A stretch of 64,000 bases of DNA from Halobacillus hunanensis (GCF_900166655.1 NZ_FVZB01000006.1:62001-126000), one strand, 5' to 3'; shown: positions 11,493 to 20,940, counted from the stretch's first letter. Program-made: numbers and translations. The notes: generated by a model not told the origin, from the sequence alone.

Positions 11493-11521
11493 ATGTTAGC
11501 ATGGGGTTGCATTCTCGTCAA
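11493..11521 (-). promoter_or_regulatory. Promoter of the distal SAM riboswitch
   Basis: TTGACG (11516-11521) and TAACAT (11493-11498) with 17 bases between, minus strand. The expected start is about 15-20 bases before the aptamer. It overlaps the leader of the divergent thioredoxin-like gene at 11545. Confidence 0.55.
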
Positions 11522-11544
11522 TGAAAAAGTTAGGAGGAGCTAAA

Positions 11545-11961
11545 ATGAACGAGGAAATTGACTTCGAATTACCCTTTATTCATTCTCAGGAAACATACCG
11601 ATTAACAGAGGATCTTGGAAAAGTAATTATGATCACTTTTTGGGCTTCCTGGTGCCCTGATTGTGGAGTGGATTTACCAAAGAAAGAGCAGCTCTTCAAA
11701 TCCTTGGACGAAGAAAAAGTAAAGATGATTACAATAAACGTTAAGGGGCGGGAGAGAAATAACAATGACGGGAGAATATTCACGGAGAAATTTCTCACCC
11801 AGCCAACTTTGGAGGACAACGGAGTGAAAGTGTATAACCAGTATAAATGCGAAGGAGTACCTACTACCATTCTCATTAACAAAGATGGGGATGTAACGCA
11901 TAAATTTGGTGATCAAACCTCATTTCTCACCATTGTAGAAGCTGTTGGTACTCTAATCTAA
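11545..11961 (+). CDS. TlpA/ResA-like thioredoxin-fold protein, cytoplasmic
   Basis: A 138-residue thioredoxin-fold protein with redox motif WCPDC (C37, C40) inside TFWASWCPDC and a cis-proline in EGVPTTILI (P106). Unlike ResA it has no signal peptide or membrane anchor, so it should act in the cytoplasm. The start MNEEIDFELP is chosen for AGGAGG just upstream; an ATG eight codons earlier lacks a site. The gene is divergent from met and convergent with the yusD-like gene, overlapping it by four bases at the stops. Partner unknown. Confidence 0.8.
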   Translation: MNEEIDFELPFIHSQETYRLTEDLGKVIMITFWASWCPDCGVDLPKKEQLFKSLDEEKVKMITINVKGRERNNNDGRIFTEKFLTQPTLEDNGVKVYNQYKCEGVPTTILINKDGDVTHKFGDQTSFLTIVEAVGTLI

Positions 11962-12278
11962 TGAGACAGCATTAGTAACGATTCTATTAAAAGTACATCA
12001 CGATACTCTCCTTCTATTCTTACGATAGACTTCGGGAGCGCAGTAAGTTTAAGGTTTCCTCCTAACAACTGGTGAAATACTTTATAAGTGGAGGAAATCT
12101 GTAAACGATCCGTGAGGTCCTTTTCACGCGTGAGCTTCATTCCATCTTGTGAAATATAAATTTTAATATCATCATTATTTGCTTGAATGGTTAAAAGCAT
12201 TTTTCTCTTTTTCCACCTTGGAAGTAGATCTGACCTGCCATTAACTCGATTGATCCACTCTTCCACCAACTCAACCAA
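11958..12278 (-). CDS. yusD: SCP2-like domain protein (YusD type)
   Basis: A 106-residue protein resembling the sterol-carrier-protein-2 fold: a hydrophobic, basic N-terminal half and a C-terminal KLTALPKSIVRIEGEYRDVLLIESLL. The start is a TTG at 12278 with AAGGGGGG at good spacing. Position after met and before yusE/yusF matches yusD in B. subtilis. The SCP2 assignment is by pattern and moderate. A lipid or acyl-CoA ligand is possible given the fad genes nearby, but that is inference. Confidence 0.6.
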   Translation of the reverse strand: MVELVEEWINRVNGRSDLLPRWKKRKMLLTIQANNDDIKIYISQDGMKLTREKDLTDRLQISSTYKVFHQLLGGNLKLTALPKSIVRIEGEYRDVLLIESLLMLSH

Positions 12279-12380
12279 ACTAATCCCCCCTTATAACTTC
12301 ACAATAAAATTTTCGTGATTTAGAGGGGAGATCCCTGCCTTATTCCCTTGGAATCGTTCGCCATTTCCCGGGAAATCAAG

Positions 12381-12695
12381 CTACTTTTTTACATATTGCG
12401 CTATTCTCTCTAACATATGTGGGACAGAGTGGAATGCATAGATCTTCTCAACCACCCCGCCCTCCTTTGTAATCAGCATACACGGAACACTTTCTATTCT
12501 ATAATCTTGCATTAGTTTCGGGTGTAGTGAAGCATTTAACTCATAAAATAAGCCCGATTGATAAACTTCTTCTATAGTGACTAACATTTTTCTGGCAATG
12601 TGACATGTTCCACAAAAGGGACTGTGAATAAAAGTGAGCGCTGTATGCTTCTCATTAAGGTGATTAGCTGCTTTTGACTCGTCTAATGTAAGCAA
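12381..12695 (-). CDS. yusE: Thioredoxin-family protein (YusE type)
   Basis: A 104-residue thioredoxin-fold protein with redox site FCGTC (C28, C31) and cis-proline VPCM (P71). The start is TTG with AGGAGG six bases ahead. It follows the yusF-like gene by 10 bases, so they are likely one transcript. The motif CGTC differs from the CGPC of housekeeping thioredoxin, suggesting a more specialised substrate. Confidence 0.8.
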   Translation of the reverse strand: MLTLDESKAANHLNEKHTALTFIHSPFCGTCHIARKMLVTIEEVYQSGLFYELNASLHPKLMQDYRIESVPCMLITKEGGVVEKIYAFHSVPHMLERIAQYVKK

Positions 12696-12705
12696 ATTGC
12701 TCCTC

Positions 12706-13062
12706 CTAGATTAAATACATTGGCTTAACTTGAAAATGTCTGCTCAGCAGTGCACGAGCAAGTTCAGGCTCTGGGGTAGCTGCTACTTCTCTAAATGCTT
12801 TATCAATATAAATATGAACGGCATGAGGGAGTTCTTCAGTGAGTTGCTTTCGAAGTTTGTAACCGGAATCATCTTCATCTACCAAAATAAAGACTGGTCT
12901 ATGATCAAGGTTGTTATCAAGAATTAACTCCTCCATTCTTTCAATTCCCAGTGTACCATGCGTACATATAATCTCCACGGTCTCTTTCAAAACTTTATTC
13001 AGCTTCTTTTTATCTGTAATCCCTTCGACAATCACAATTCTGTCTTCATTCAACCCTATCAC
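12706..13062 (-). CDS. yusF: Small TOPRIM-domain protein (YusF type)
   Basis: A 118-residue protein made almost wholly of a TOPRIM fold: an acidic VIVEGITDKKKLNKVL block near residue 10 (the conserved Glu) and the D-x-D-type FILVDEDDSGYKLR near residue 60. Stand-alone TOPRIM proteins occur in RNA maturation and primase-like enzymes; its substrate is unknown. The start is GTG without a strong ribosome site, and a stable hairpin (13077-13103) lies just before it. Confidence 0.75.
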   Translation of the reverse strand: MIGLNEDRIVIVEGITDKKKLNKVLKETVEIICTHGTLGIERMEELILDNNLDHRPVFILVDEDDSGYKLRKQLTEELPHAVHIYIDKAFREVAATPEPELARALLSRHFQVKPMYLI

Positions 13063-13076
13063 CCACTATATAGAAA

Positions 13077-13103
13077 CAGACCATGCCGTGTAAGCATGGT
13101 CTG
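13077..13103 (-). other. Hairpin just upstream of the yusF-like gene
   Basis: Ten-base arms (CAGACCATGC and complement) with a 7-base loop. There is no T run on either side, so it is not a convincing terminator. It sits 15 bases before the GTG start on the minus strand and could affect translation or be a processing site. Confidence 0.4.
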
Positions 13104-13183
13104 CACATGATTTAAAACAGCCTGTGTTCATGCAGGCAAAGACCATTTTATAACCTTGCCTGTACTCTTATTAGAAACGAATA

Positions 13184-13570
13184 TTAATCTTCGTCAATCA
13201 TTTCTTCATACTGCTCAGCAGACATTAATTGTTCCATTTCAGAAGACTCACTTGGCTCAATGATGATCATCCATGCCTTATCATATGGAGACTCATTAAC
13301 GAATTCAGGACTGTCTTCCAGCTCCTCATTAATTTCTACTACTTTTCCACTAAGTGGAGCATATAATTCCGAAACCGTTTTAACAGATTCCACACTACCA
13401 AATGGCTCGTCCGCTTCGATTTCTTCCCCAACTTCTGGAAGCTCAACAAATACAATATCTCCAAGTTCGGATTGTGCAAAATCAGTTATTCCAATTCGTA
13501 CTTTACTTCCTTCTTCTTCTTTTACCCATTCATGCTCTTCAGAATAACGTAAATCTTTAGGTAAACTCAT
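13184..13570 (-). CDS. gcvH: Glycine cleavage system H protein
   Basis: A 128-residue lipoyl-carrier protein. The lipoylated lysine is K64 in [14 protein letters not shown]-terminal [11 protein letters not shown] and central [16 protein letters not shown] are typical. It shuttles the aminomethyl group in glycine cleavage, and in Bacillaceae it is also the lipoyl-relay carrier that supplies other lipoylated enzymes. It stands alone here, away from gcvT/gcvP, as in B. subtilis (yusH). GGAGGGA precedes the ATG. Confidence 0.97.
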   Translation of the reverse strand: MSLPKDLRYSEEHEWVKEEEGSKVRIGITDFAQSELGDIVFVELPEVGEEIEADEPFGSVESVKTVSELYAPLSGKVVEINEELEDSPEFVNESPYDKAWMIIIEPSESSEMEQLMSAEQYEEMIDED

Positions 13571-13653
13571 ACCTATCCCTCCAAATTATAAATAGTATAA
13601 ACAACAAATATAACCATAAAAGCTTTGAGCTTTTATTTCCAGCCTTCTGCTCA

Positions 13654-14010
13654 CTAGATCCAAGTCCCAGTGAACTGTTCCTCTTTAAAGCCGACCGTGA
13701 CCTTTGTACCATCTGTTACGATTGGACGTTTAATTAACATTCCATCAGAAGCCAGATACGTGATCATCTCTTTTTCTGTTGCATCCTTCAACTTTTCTTT
13801 CATATTATGTTCACGATACACCTTTCCACTCGTATTGAAAAATTTGCGAGCGGGAAGATCGCTATGATGGATCAGCTGTCGGAGTTCGTCTTCATTAGGT
13901 GTCTGCTCAACGATATGTATTGATTCGTAATCTAAGCCATTATCGTCTAACCACTTTTTAGCTTTTTTGCAAGTACCACAATTAGGGTACCAGTAGAAGG
14001 TTAATGACAT
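13654..14010 (-). CDS. yusI: ArsC/Spx-family protein (YusI type)
   Basis: A 118-residue protein of the ArsC/Spx fold. CGTC (C11, C14) opens the sequence (FYWYPNCGTCKKAKKWLD), and IKRPIVTDG near the C terminus is the family's conserved RPI block. It has the redox CxxC of Spx-type proteins. Location next to gcvH matches yusI in B. subtilis. Whether it is a reductase or a regulator cannot be told. Confidence 0.85.
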   Translation of the reverse strand: MSLTFYWYPNCGTCKKAKKWLDDNGLDYESIHIVEQTPNEDELRQLIHHSDLPARKFFNTSGKVYREHNMKEKLKDATEKEMITYLASDGMLIKRPIVTDGTKVTVGFKEEQFTGTWI

Positions 14011-14118
14011 TCGCTTCCCTCCCTTACTGATGGTTGATTCTTATTTTACCATACTGACAAGAAAAATATCATTCGTTAGTTCAGATTGGCAATAAGAAAT
14101 CCATTTCGATACACATTC

Positions 14119-14160
14119 AAAAGGAGCCCTGAGAAGAAAAATCATGGACAGGGCTCCTTT
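14119..14160 (-). terminator. Terminator of the fadNAE operon
   Basis: A 12-bp perfect stem (AAAGGAGCCCTG and complement) with a 17-base loop, directly after the fadE stop. The T run on the minus strand is short. Confidence 0.8.
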
Positions 14161-14163
14161 AAT

Positions 14164-15945
14164 TTAAACAGTGTATTTTTGTTCTTTAATTAACGTCTGG
14201 GCAACCTCCCGCTTTTTTGCAATTACATTTGAAGGTGTATGGCGTGTAAGCTTTCGTAAAGCTCCCAGCATCATCCTGAGCGAGTCACCAGCTTCTGCTG
14301 CTAACAATGTTTCTTTCGCATGAGCTTCGATACGATTGAAAGCTTCCTGCACATATACTTGAGTATAAAGGAGTTTTTGAGTGTTTTTCTCTTCCCCTTG
14401 CTTTTGGATTGCCTTATCTGTCCGTAAAATTGCTGATTCCATATTGTAGATTTCTCCTGTGATATCAGCAATGTTCACAAGAATTTCCTGCTCATTCTCT
14501 AATTTCTCACCGTATTTCTGAGCGGCAAGACCAGCAGCTAAGAGAGCTATTTTCTTAGCATTCTTCAAAAGATATTTTTCTTGTTCTAATGCATCATCAC
14601 CTGGTTCTTCAGGCATCATTGTCATGATCTCTTCTTGAAGTGCTTGAGCTTTTTGCAGAAGAGGCAGTTCACCTTTCATTGCTTTTTTAAGTAGAGTCCC
14701 TGGTACAATCATGCGGTTTATTTCATTTGTGCCTTCGAAAATTCGATTAATTCTTGAATCTCGATACATACGTTCTACTTCATATTCCTGCATAAATCCA
14801 TAACCGCCGTGAATTTGTACAGCCTCGTCTGCCGCAAAATCCAGCAGTTCGGTTGCAAACACTTTATTGAGAGAGCACTCAATTGCATATTCCGCGATTA
14901 CTTTAGCCACCGCTGCTCCATCTTTTAGTTGTTCATCGCTTAGTTTACCCATACTCTGCTCAAAAAGGCCGACCGTACGATAGACAGAACTTTCATTTGC
15001 ATACGTATTAGCTGCAACAGATGCAATCTTTTCCTGGATTAGAGGGAATCCTGAGATAGGCGTTTTAAACTGCTTCCGTTCATTCGCATATTTAACCGCC
15101 AATTCAATTCCGCGTTTTGCACCTCCTACACCGCCAATTGCCAGCTTATAACGACCGACATTAAGAATGTTAAATGCTATAATATGTCCTTTTCCAATCT
15201 CTCCAAGTACATTCTCAACAGGCACTTCAACATCTTCAAGCACTAAGGTTCTTGTAGATGAACTTTTAATTCCCATTTTCTTTTCTTCGGGACCCGTAGA
15301 TACACCTGAAGAGTCACGTTCGACGATAAAAGCAGTAAATTTCTCCCCATCTATTTTTGCATAAACGATAAACAAATCAGCGAAAGCCGAGTTTGTGATC
15401 CATTGTTTCTCTCCATTAAGAATATAATGGGTACCGGCCTCATTAAGCTTAGCCGCTGTCTTTGCACCTAGAGCATCTGACCCTGAACCTGGTTCTGTAA
15501 GTGCATAAGCTGCTAATTTTTCTCCTGTAGCTAACTGAGGTAAATACTTTTGTTTCTGCTTCTCATTTCCAAAAAAGACAATAGGGAGCGAACCAATCCC
15601 AACATGAGCTCCGTGAGTAACAGAAAAGCCGCCTGCCCGCGAGAATTTTTCAGTGATTAGTGATGAACTAATCTTGTCAAGTTGAAGTCCGCCGTATTCC
15701 TCTGGCACATCAGCACCTAACAATCCTAGTTCTCCAGCCTTTTTAAGTAGAGCCACGGAATGTTCAAATTCATGGTTTTCCAGGTTATCAATTTTCGGTA
15801 CCACTTCACCTAAAACAAAATCTTCCGTTGTTTTAGCAATCATATGATGTTCATCTGTAAAGTCCTCTGGTGTAATAACATCTTCTGCCGTTAAATCTTC
15901 TACTAAAAAACCGCCGCCTTTGATCATTTCTTTCGTTTCGCTCAT
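14164..15945 (-). CDS. fadE: Acyl-CoA dehydrogenase FadE
   Basis: A 593-residue FAD-dependent acyl-CoA dehydrogenase, the first oxidation step of beta-oxidation. Signature AYALTEPGSGSD is at 146-157, FAD contact QWITN at 181-185, and FEGTNEINRM near 403-412 is the C-terminal motif. The extra C-terminal helical domain (about 430-593) is typical of the long-chain FadE/VLCAD-like class. Last gene of fadN-fadA-fadE, 14 bases after fadA; AGGAGGAAC precedes the start. Confidence 0.95.
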   Translation of the reverse strand: MSETKEMIKGGGFLVEDLTAEDVITPEDFTDEHHMIAKTTEDFVLGEVVPKIDNLENHEFEHSVALLKKAGELGLLGADVPEEYGGLQLDKISSSLITEKFSRAGGFSVTHGAHVGIGSLPIVFFGNEKQKQKYLPQLATGEKLAAYALTEPGSGSDALGAKTAAKLNEAGTHYILNGEKQWITNSAFADLFIVYAKIDGEKFTAFIVERDSSGVSTGPEEKKMGIKSSSTRTLVLEDVEVPVENVLGEIGKGHIIAFNILNVGRYKLAIGGVGGAKRGIELAVKYANERKQFKTPISGFPLIQEKIASVAANTYANESSVYRTVGLFEQSMGKLSDEQLKDGAAVAKVIAEYAIECSLNKVFATELLDFAADEAVQIHGGYGFMQEYEVERMYRDSRINRIFEGTNEINRMIVPGTLLKKAMKGELPLLQKAQALQEEIMTMMPEEPGDDALEQEKYLLKNAKKIALLAAGLAAQKYGEKLENEQEILVNIADITGEIYNMESAILRTDKAIQKQGEEKNTQKLLYTQVYVQEAFNRIEAHAKETLLAAEAGDSLRMMLGALRKLTRHTPSNVIAKKREVAQTLIKEQKYTV

Positions 15946-15959
15946 CCCTGTTCCTCCTC

Positions 15960-17135
15960 TTAGATTAACTCAAATACACCAGCAGCTCCCATTCCACCGC
16001 CAATGCACATAGTAACCACGCCAAACTGTTCATTTCTGCGCTTCATTTCATGGATTAAACTTAATGTCAGCTTCGTTCCCGTGCAGCCAAGTGGATGCCC
16101 CAATGCAATAGCTCCGCCATTTACATTTACCTTATCAATGTCCAGACCAAGCTTCCGAATCACTTGCAGGGATTGAGAAGCAAAAGCTTCATTTAATTCA
16201 AAAAGACCAATATCCTTAAGTTCCAGGCCTGCGAGCTTCAATGCCTTTGGAACTGCTTCAACGGGGCCTACTCCCATTATGTCTGGCTCTACCCCCGCTA
16301 CGGCAAATGACCGAAATTTCACCAGTGGGCTCATTCCTTCAGATGCAGCTTTTTCCCGATCCATTACGAGCACTGATGCCGCACCATCACTCATTTGCGA
16401 TGAGTTTCCAGCCGTCACTGATCCAGTAACGGAGAAAGCTGGTTTTAATTTTGCCAGCACCTCTGTCGTGGTGCCTTCCCGTACTCCTTCATCCATGGAA
16501 AAGGTGATTTCCTCCTCTTTCAAGCGGTTTTTATGGTCTAGTGTACGATTCGTTACTTCAACAGGAACAATTTCATCCTTGAACTTTCCTTCACGAATTG
16601 CCCTGGCAGCTCTCTCGTGGCTCCGAACAGCAAACGCATCCTGTTCTTCCCGTGAAATGGAAAATCGATTGGCTACTTCCTCAGCAGTCTGCCCCATGGA
16701 CATGTAATACTCCGGGGCCTGCTCGACAAGCTTGACATTCGGTTTAATAACGTGACCGCCCATTGGAATTAAACTCATGGACTCTGCCCCTCCAGCGAGA
16801 GTTGTTTCGCTATGACCAAGCATAATTTTTTCAGCTGCGTAAGCAATACTTTGCAAACCAGAGGAACAATAACGGTTAATGGTGATAGCAGGAACTTGAT
16901 GAGGTAATCCTGCAAGACCTGCTATATTCCGTGCCATATTCATACCTTGTTCAGCTTCTGGCATAGCACATCCTATAATAAGATCATCAATCGCCCCGTC
17001 ATAACCTCCTGCTCTCTTCAAAGTTTCTTTTATCGTTAAGGCGGCAAGGTCATCAGGACGTGTATGTGCAAGTGTCCCTTTCTTCGCACGCCCTACAGGT
17101 GTTCTCGCCCCTGATACTATTACTGCTTCCTTCAC
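15960..17135 (-). CDS. fadA: Acetyl-CoA acyltransferase (3-ketoacyl-CoA thiolase) FadA
   Basis: A 391-residue thiolase that splits 3-ketoacyl-CoA. Nucleophile C90 is in NRYCSSGLQ, the conserved histidine in [15 protein letters not shown], and the second cysteine in [13 protein letters not shown] near the C terminus. The start is GTG with AGAGGGGGAAGG ahead. It sits 15 bases after fadN. Confidence 0.95.
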   Translation of the reverse strand: MKEAVIVSGARTPVGRAKKGTLAHTRPDDLAALTIKETLKRAGGYDGAIDDLIIGCAMPEAEQGMNMARNIAGLAGLPHQVPAITINRYCSSGLQSIAYAAEKIMLGHSETTLAGGAESMSLIPMGGHVIKPNVKLVEQAPEYYMSMGQTAEEVANRFSISREEQDAFAVRSHERAARAIREGKFKDEIVPVEVTNRTLDHKNRLKEEEITFSMDEGVREGTTTEVLAKLKPAFSVTGSVTAGNSSQMSDGAASVLVMDREKAASEGMSPLVKFRSFAVAGVEPDIMGVGPVEAVPKALKLAGLELKDIGLFELNEAFASQSLQVIRKLGLDIDKVNVNGGAIALGHPLGCTGTKLTLSLIHEMKRRNEQFGVVTMCIGGGMGAAGVFELI

Positions 17136-17150
17136 ATTCCTTCCCCCTCT

Positions 17151-19553
17151 CTAATTACGCAGCGGCTTTCCTTTCAATAACATGTGCTGCATTCTGGCCT
17201 GAGTTTTTGCCTCCCCAATTAAACTTAAAAATGCCTCTTTCTCTAAATCAAGCAAGTATTGTTCGTCAACTAATGTTCCTTCTTTTACACGCCCTCCTGC
17301 TAGCACATAAGCTAATTTTTCTGCAATTTTCAGATCATGGTTACTTGCGTAGCCGCTAAGTGCAAGCGACTTAGCTCCAAGAAGCATCGTGGCAAAACCT
17401 TGTTCTCCCACAACTGGAACTTTTGTTCGTTTTGGTGCCTGATAACCAGAATCAGCTAACCCAATTACCTTCTGTTTTGCGTCATGAAGTAAATGGTCCC
17501 CATTTACACTAATGGCATCACTCTGATCTAAAAAGCCATTTTCTTTTGCACCTTCTGCTGAAGAGGATACTTTAGCCATGGCTATTTTTTCAAAAACTGT
17601 ATTGGCAACCTTTTGCAAATCAATATCTACACCTTGAGGAATATTGCGTAAATGTTTGAGGTAAAGCTCTTTATTTCCTCCTCCACCAGGGATAAGGCCC
17701 ACTCCGGCTTCAACCAATCCCATGTAAGTTTCACTTGAAGCTTGAATAGCAGCAGCTGGTAGACAAACCTCTGCACCCCCGCCCAGCGCCATACCAAACG
17801 GAGCAGAAACTACCGGGTTATTTGAATATTTTATTCTCATCATGGCATCTTGGAATTGTTTCACAACTAATTCGATTTCAAAGAAATTGAAATCTTGCGC
17901 TTCCATTAACATCATGCCAAGATTCGCCCCGACACAAAAATTCTTACCCTGGTTGCCGATAATCAGACCTTTATAATTTGTATCATCTACTTCATCAATC
18001 GCATAATTAATCATTTGAATAATATCCATACCTATCGAATTACTTTGCGAATGAAATTCCAGCCCCAATACTTCATCACCTAGATCAATTAAACTAGCAC
18101 CTGCATTTTTCTTAATCACTTCTTTTGTTTCTTTAAGCCGCTTAAGATTTATATGTTTCGCATTGAAGTACTGTTGCTGATACGAATCTTGGTCATAGTA
18201 ATAAACGTTTCCACTTTTCTGTTTATAGAAATGTTCATGACCATCTTTGATCATTTGGTCAATCCAGCTAGGGACCGTTTCTCCTTCAGCTTTCATTCTT
18301 TCAACTGATTCTTTAACACCAATCCCATCCCATAATTCAAATGGTCCTAACTCCCAGCCAAAACCCCAGCGCATCGCTTCATCAATAGAAGGCACATCGT
18401 CAGCAATCTTTCCATATAACTCTGCAGAATAAAGTAATACCGGTTTCATGATTGACCATATGAGATCTCCTGCACGGTCATCTTTAGCAGATACAAGTGC
18501 TTTAATCTTCCTTTTTGTCCCTTTTTCCTGCTTTGCCATTTCAGTAGCTTTTGTTTTTAATTTCTGTCTTGGTTCATATTCAAGTGTTTCATGATTTAAT
18601 TGAAGTATGTCGCTGCCCTTTTCCCCGCGTCTCTTGAGGAAGAAGCCTTGACCACTTTTAGCCCCAAGCCAGCCATTTTTATACATGGACTTCATGAAAT
18701 CAGGAATTGTAAACATTTCTTTTTCTTTTCCATCTACCTGTTCGTGGACATTATGTGCCACATGAATAAATGTATCTAATCCAACTACATCCAGGGTTCT
18801 GAATGTAGCACTCTTTGGTCTGCCAATCAGCGGACCTGTGATCGAATCCACTTCTCCTATGCTATAGTTTCCCTTTATCATTTCCTGAACAGTTACCAGC
18901 AGCCCATAAGTCCCGATTCGGTTAGCGATAAAGTTAGGAGTATCCTTTGCCACCACGACACCTTTCCCTAGGACATCCTCGCCAAATTCCTTCATAAAAG
19001 AAAGAATAGCTGGATCTGTAGTCTTAGTAGGGATCACTTCTAACAGTTTCAAATAACGTGGAGGATTGAAAAAGTGAGTACCCAAAAAGTGTTTTTGGAA
19101 ATCTTCACTACACTCTTCAGACATTGCTTCAATCGATATTCCAGAAGTATTTGAACTAACAATACTGCCTTGTTTTCGGTGCTTATCGATATCCGCAAGC
19201 ACTTTCTTCTTAATATCAAGGTTCTCTACCACAACCTCAATCACCCAATCAGTCTCTTGAAGTTTCTGCATGTCATCCGTCATATTGCCGACCTCAATAA
19301 GATCGAGACTGGCTTCGCTTGTGATCGGGGATGGCTTCTGCTTCTTTAATGCTTTTTTGCTTGCTGCAGCAAGCCGGTTTCGCACAGACTGATCATTTAA
19401 GGACAAACCTTGTTTCTTTTCAGCCTCATTTAATTCACGAGGTACAATATCTAACAATAGCGTTGGAATACCCACATTTGCCAGATGGGCAGCAATCCCA
19501 GCGCCCATAACCCCGGATCCTAAAACCGCCGCTCGTTTAATCTTGTGACTCAT
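17151..19553 (-). CDS. fadN: 3-hydroxyacyl-CoA dehydrogenase/enoyl-CoA hydratase FadN
   Basis: An 800-residue bifunctional enzyme for the two middle steps of beta-oxidation. The N-terminal Rossmann motif VLGSGVMGAGIAAHLA marks the hydroxyacyl-CoA dehydrogenase; GTHFFNPPRYLKLLEVIP follows. The hydratase/isomerase domain is at the C terminus, with GANLGMML and the oxyanion-hole glycines in LGGGAEVCLPA. The start MSHKIKRAAVLG is chosen for GGGGGAG upstream; the frame is open 12 codons further. A FadR box lies about 20 bases before the start. Confidence 0.95.
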   Translation of the reverse strand: MSHKIKRAAVLGSGVMGAGIAAHLANVGIPTLLLDIVPRELNEAEKKQGLSLNDQSVRNRLAAASKKALKKQKPSPITSEASLDLIEVGNMTDDMQKLQETDWVIEVVVENLDIKKKVLADIDKHRKQGSIVSSNTSGISIEAMSEECSEDFQKHFLGTHFFNPPRYLKLLEVIPTKTTDPAILSFMKEFGEDVLGKGVVVAKDTPNFIANRIGTYGLLVTVQEMIKGNYSIGEVDSITGPLIGRPKSATFRTLDVVGLDTFIHVAHNVHEQVDGKEKEMFTIPDFMKSMYKNGWLGAKSGQGFFLKRRGEKGSDILQLNHETLEYEPRQKLKTKATEMAKQEKGTKRKIKALVSAKDDRAGDLIWSIMKPVLLYSAELYGKIADDVPSIDEAMRWGFGWELGPFELWDGIGVKESVERMKAEGETVPSWIDQMIKDGHEHFYKQKSGNVYYYDQDSYQQQYFNAKHINLKRLKETKEVIKKNAGASLIDLGDEVLGLEFHSQSNSIGMDIIQMINYAIDEVDDTNYKGLIIGNQGKNFCVGANLGMMLMEAQDFNFFEIELVVKQFQDAMMRIKYSNNPVVSAPFGMALGGGAEVCLPAAAIQASSETYMGLVEAGVGLIPGGGGNKELYLKHLRNIPQGVDIDLQKVANTVFEKIAMAKVSSSAEGAKENGFLDQSDAISVNGDHLLHDAKQKVIGLADSGYQAPKRTKVPVVGEQGFATMLLGAKSLALSGYASNHDLKIAEKLAYVLAGGRVKEGTLVDEQYLLDLEKEAFLSLIGEAKTQARMQHMLLKGKPLRN

Positions 19554-19574
19554 TTGTCTCCCCCTATCCATTTT

Positions 19575-19592
19575 TGAATGAATACTCATTCA
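19575..19592 (-). promoter_or_regulatory. FadR operator of the fadNAE operon
   Basis: TGAATGAATACTCATTCA, an exact match to the known B. subtilis FadR (YsiA) consensus TGAATGAMTANTCATTCA. It is in the leader just upstream of fadN. Long-chain acyl-CoA should release the repressor and induce the operon. Confidence 0.9.
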
Positions 19593-19739
19593 TTTTATGG
19601 GTAAAAAAATAGCCTTATCTTTTAAGTAGCTACTTTCACTATAAAATATATTCTGACATTTCGCAATCTTTTTAGTGATAATTTTGATAAATAATAAGAC
19701 TAACTTTCATGAACAGCATTCAATGTCACCCGCCATTAT

Positions 19740-19778
19740 AAAAAGAAAGAAAAGCACGCCTCATGGTTGATGCTTTTC
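19740..19778 (-). terminator. Terminator after fadM
   Basis: Arms GAAAAGCA and complement, then TTTCTTTTT on the minus strand, ten bases after the fadM stop. Confidence 0.75.
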
Positions 19779-19786
19779 CATCTGAG

Positions 19787-20704
19787 CTATTTCCCCATAA
19801 CACCTTTTAGAACAAAAGCTACGTTTGCTGGACGCTCAGCTAATCGACGCATAAAGTACCCATACCAATCATTCCCAAATGGTACATATACACGCATTTT
19901 ATATCCTTCACTCTCCAGTTCTTCCTGTCTCTCCACTCGAATTCCATATAGCATCTGAAATTCAAATTGATCTTTCGGGATATTATGCTTCTCAACAATT
20001 TGTTTTGTGTATTCAATCATTGCATCATCATGGGTAGCTATTGCTGTATAGTTCCCATTTAATAAATGCATTTTGATAATTTTCTTATAATTTTCATCAA
20101 CGTCTTTCTTATCAGGAAAAGCCACTTTAGGTGATTCTTTATATGCTCCTTTAACGAGGCGGAGGTTAGGATTATACTGGTCCAGCTCCTCTATATCCTC
20201 TGCTGTACGATAAAGATAAGCTTGCAAAACTGTACCTATATGTTTGAATTCAGACCGTAATTGTTTGAAAATGTCGAGGGTCTGTTCGCATCGTTCATGA
20301 TCTTCCATATCAATGGTAACAAACACGTCTTTTTCTTCCGCGACTCTGAGAATCCGTCTCATGTTTTCCATCACAATGTCTTCAGAAATATCTAGACCCA
20401 TTGAAGTCAGCTTTAAAGAAAGCTGGGAGTCCAAGCCATTGGCAGCAATCGCTTTGATCGCTTCTATACAGCCGTCCGCCGCTTCTTTAGCTTCTTTTTC
20501 AGTGTCTATAAACTCTCCTAAGTGATCAATGGTTACAGCCAAACCCTTACCGTTCAACTGTTGAATGGTGGTTACAGCATTAGGGATAGTTTCCCCGGCA
20601 ACGAACCGCCCAGCTCCAAAACGCAGGCCATATTGCTTAGCCAATTTTGTGAAAAAACGATTTTTAGACAAAAACAAAAAGAAATTACGAAGAAGTTGTT
20701 CCAA
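19787..20704 (-). CDS. fadM: Proline dehydrogenase FadM
   Basis: A 305-residue FAD-dependent proline dehydrogenase (TIM-barrel). It oxidises proline to pyrroline-5-carboxylate. Visible blocks are RLVKGAYKESPKVAFPDKKD, IATHDDAMIEYT, FEFQMLYGIR and the C-terminal YVPFGNDWYGYFMRRLAERP that contacts FAD and substrate. The start is TTG at 20704, with AGGGGG eight bases ahead; the frame is open 11 codons further without a site. It is upstream of fadN as in B. subtilis, but a terminator and separate control region make it its own unit, with a cre site. Confidence 0.93.
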   Translation of the reverse strand: MEQLLRNFFLFLSKNRFFTKLAKQYGLRFGAGRFVAGETIPNAVTTIQQLNGKGLAVTIDHLGEFIDTEKEAKEAADGCIEAIKAIAANGLDSQLSLKLTSMGLDISEDIVMENMRRILRVAEEKDVFVTIDMEDHERCEQTLDIFKQLRSEFKHIGTVLQAYLYRTAEDIEELDQYNPNLRLVKGAYKESPKVAFPDKKDVDENYKKIIKMHLLNGNYTAIATHDDAMIEYTKQIVEKHNIPKDQFEFQMLYGIRVERQEELESEGYKMRVYVPFGNDWYGYFMRRLAERPANVAFVLKGVMGK

Positions 20705-20788
20705 CTTAAAAACCCCCTGTAACCATGGTTCAAACAAAGAATTTTGTCTTTAGTTAAACCGTAAGATTTAAGTATTATGCCTATATTT

Positions 20789-20802
20789 TGTAAACGCTAT
20801 CA
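20789..20802 (-). promoter_or_regulatory. CcpA cre site upstream of fadM
   Basis: TGTAAACGCTATCA fits every position of the Bacillus cre consensus TGWAARCGYTWNCW. It lies about 85 bases before the fadM start, so proline oxidation is probably repressed by preferred carbon sources. Confidence 0.75.
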
Positions 20803-20940
20803 TACTCATATCTTATCACTATTTTTAGAAAATGGGTATTGTTTCGTCTGAAATGTCGACAGCAAGTGTTTATAATCTTATCTCATATTAATTTGCCTTA
20901 TAGATCATACTAAAATGAATGATCATAAGGAGAGTGAACG

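Noticed and set aside
13616-13636. Hairpin ATAAAAGC after the yusI-like gene
   Set aside because: Weak A/T stem without a proper T run; not listed as a terminator.
16279-16707. 142-codon plus-strand frame inside fadA
   Set aside because: Antisense shadow of a well-defined thiolase gene.
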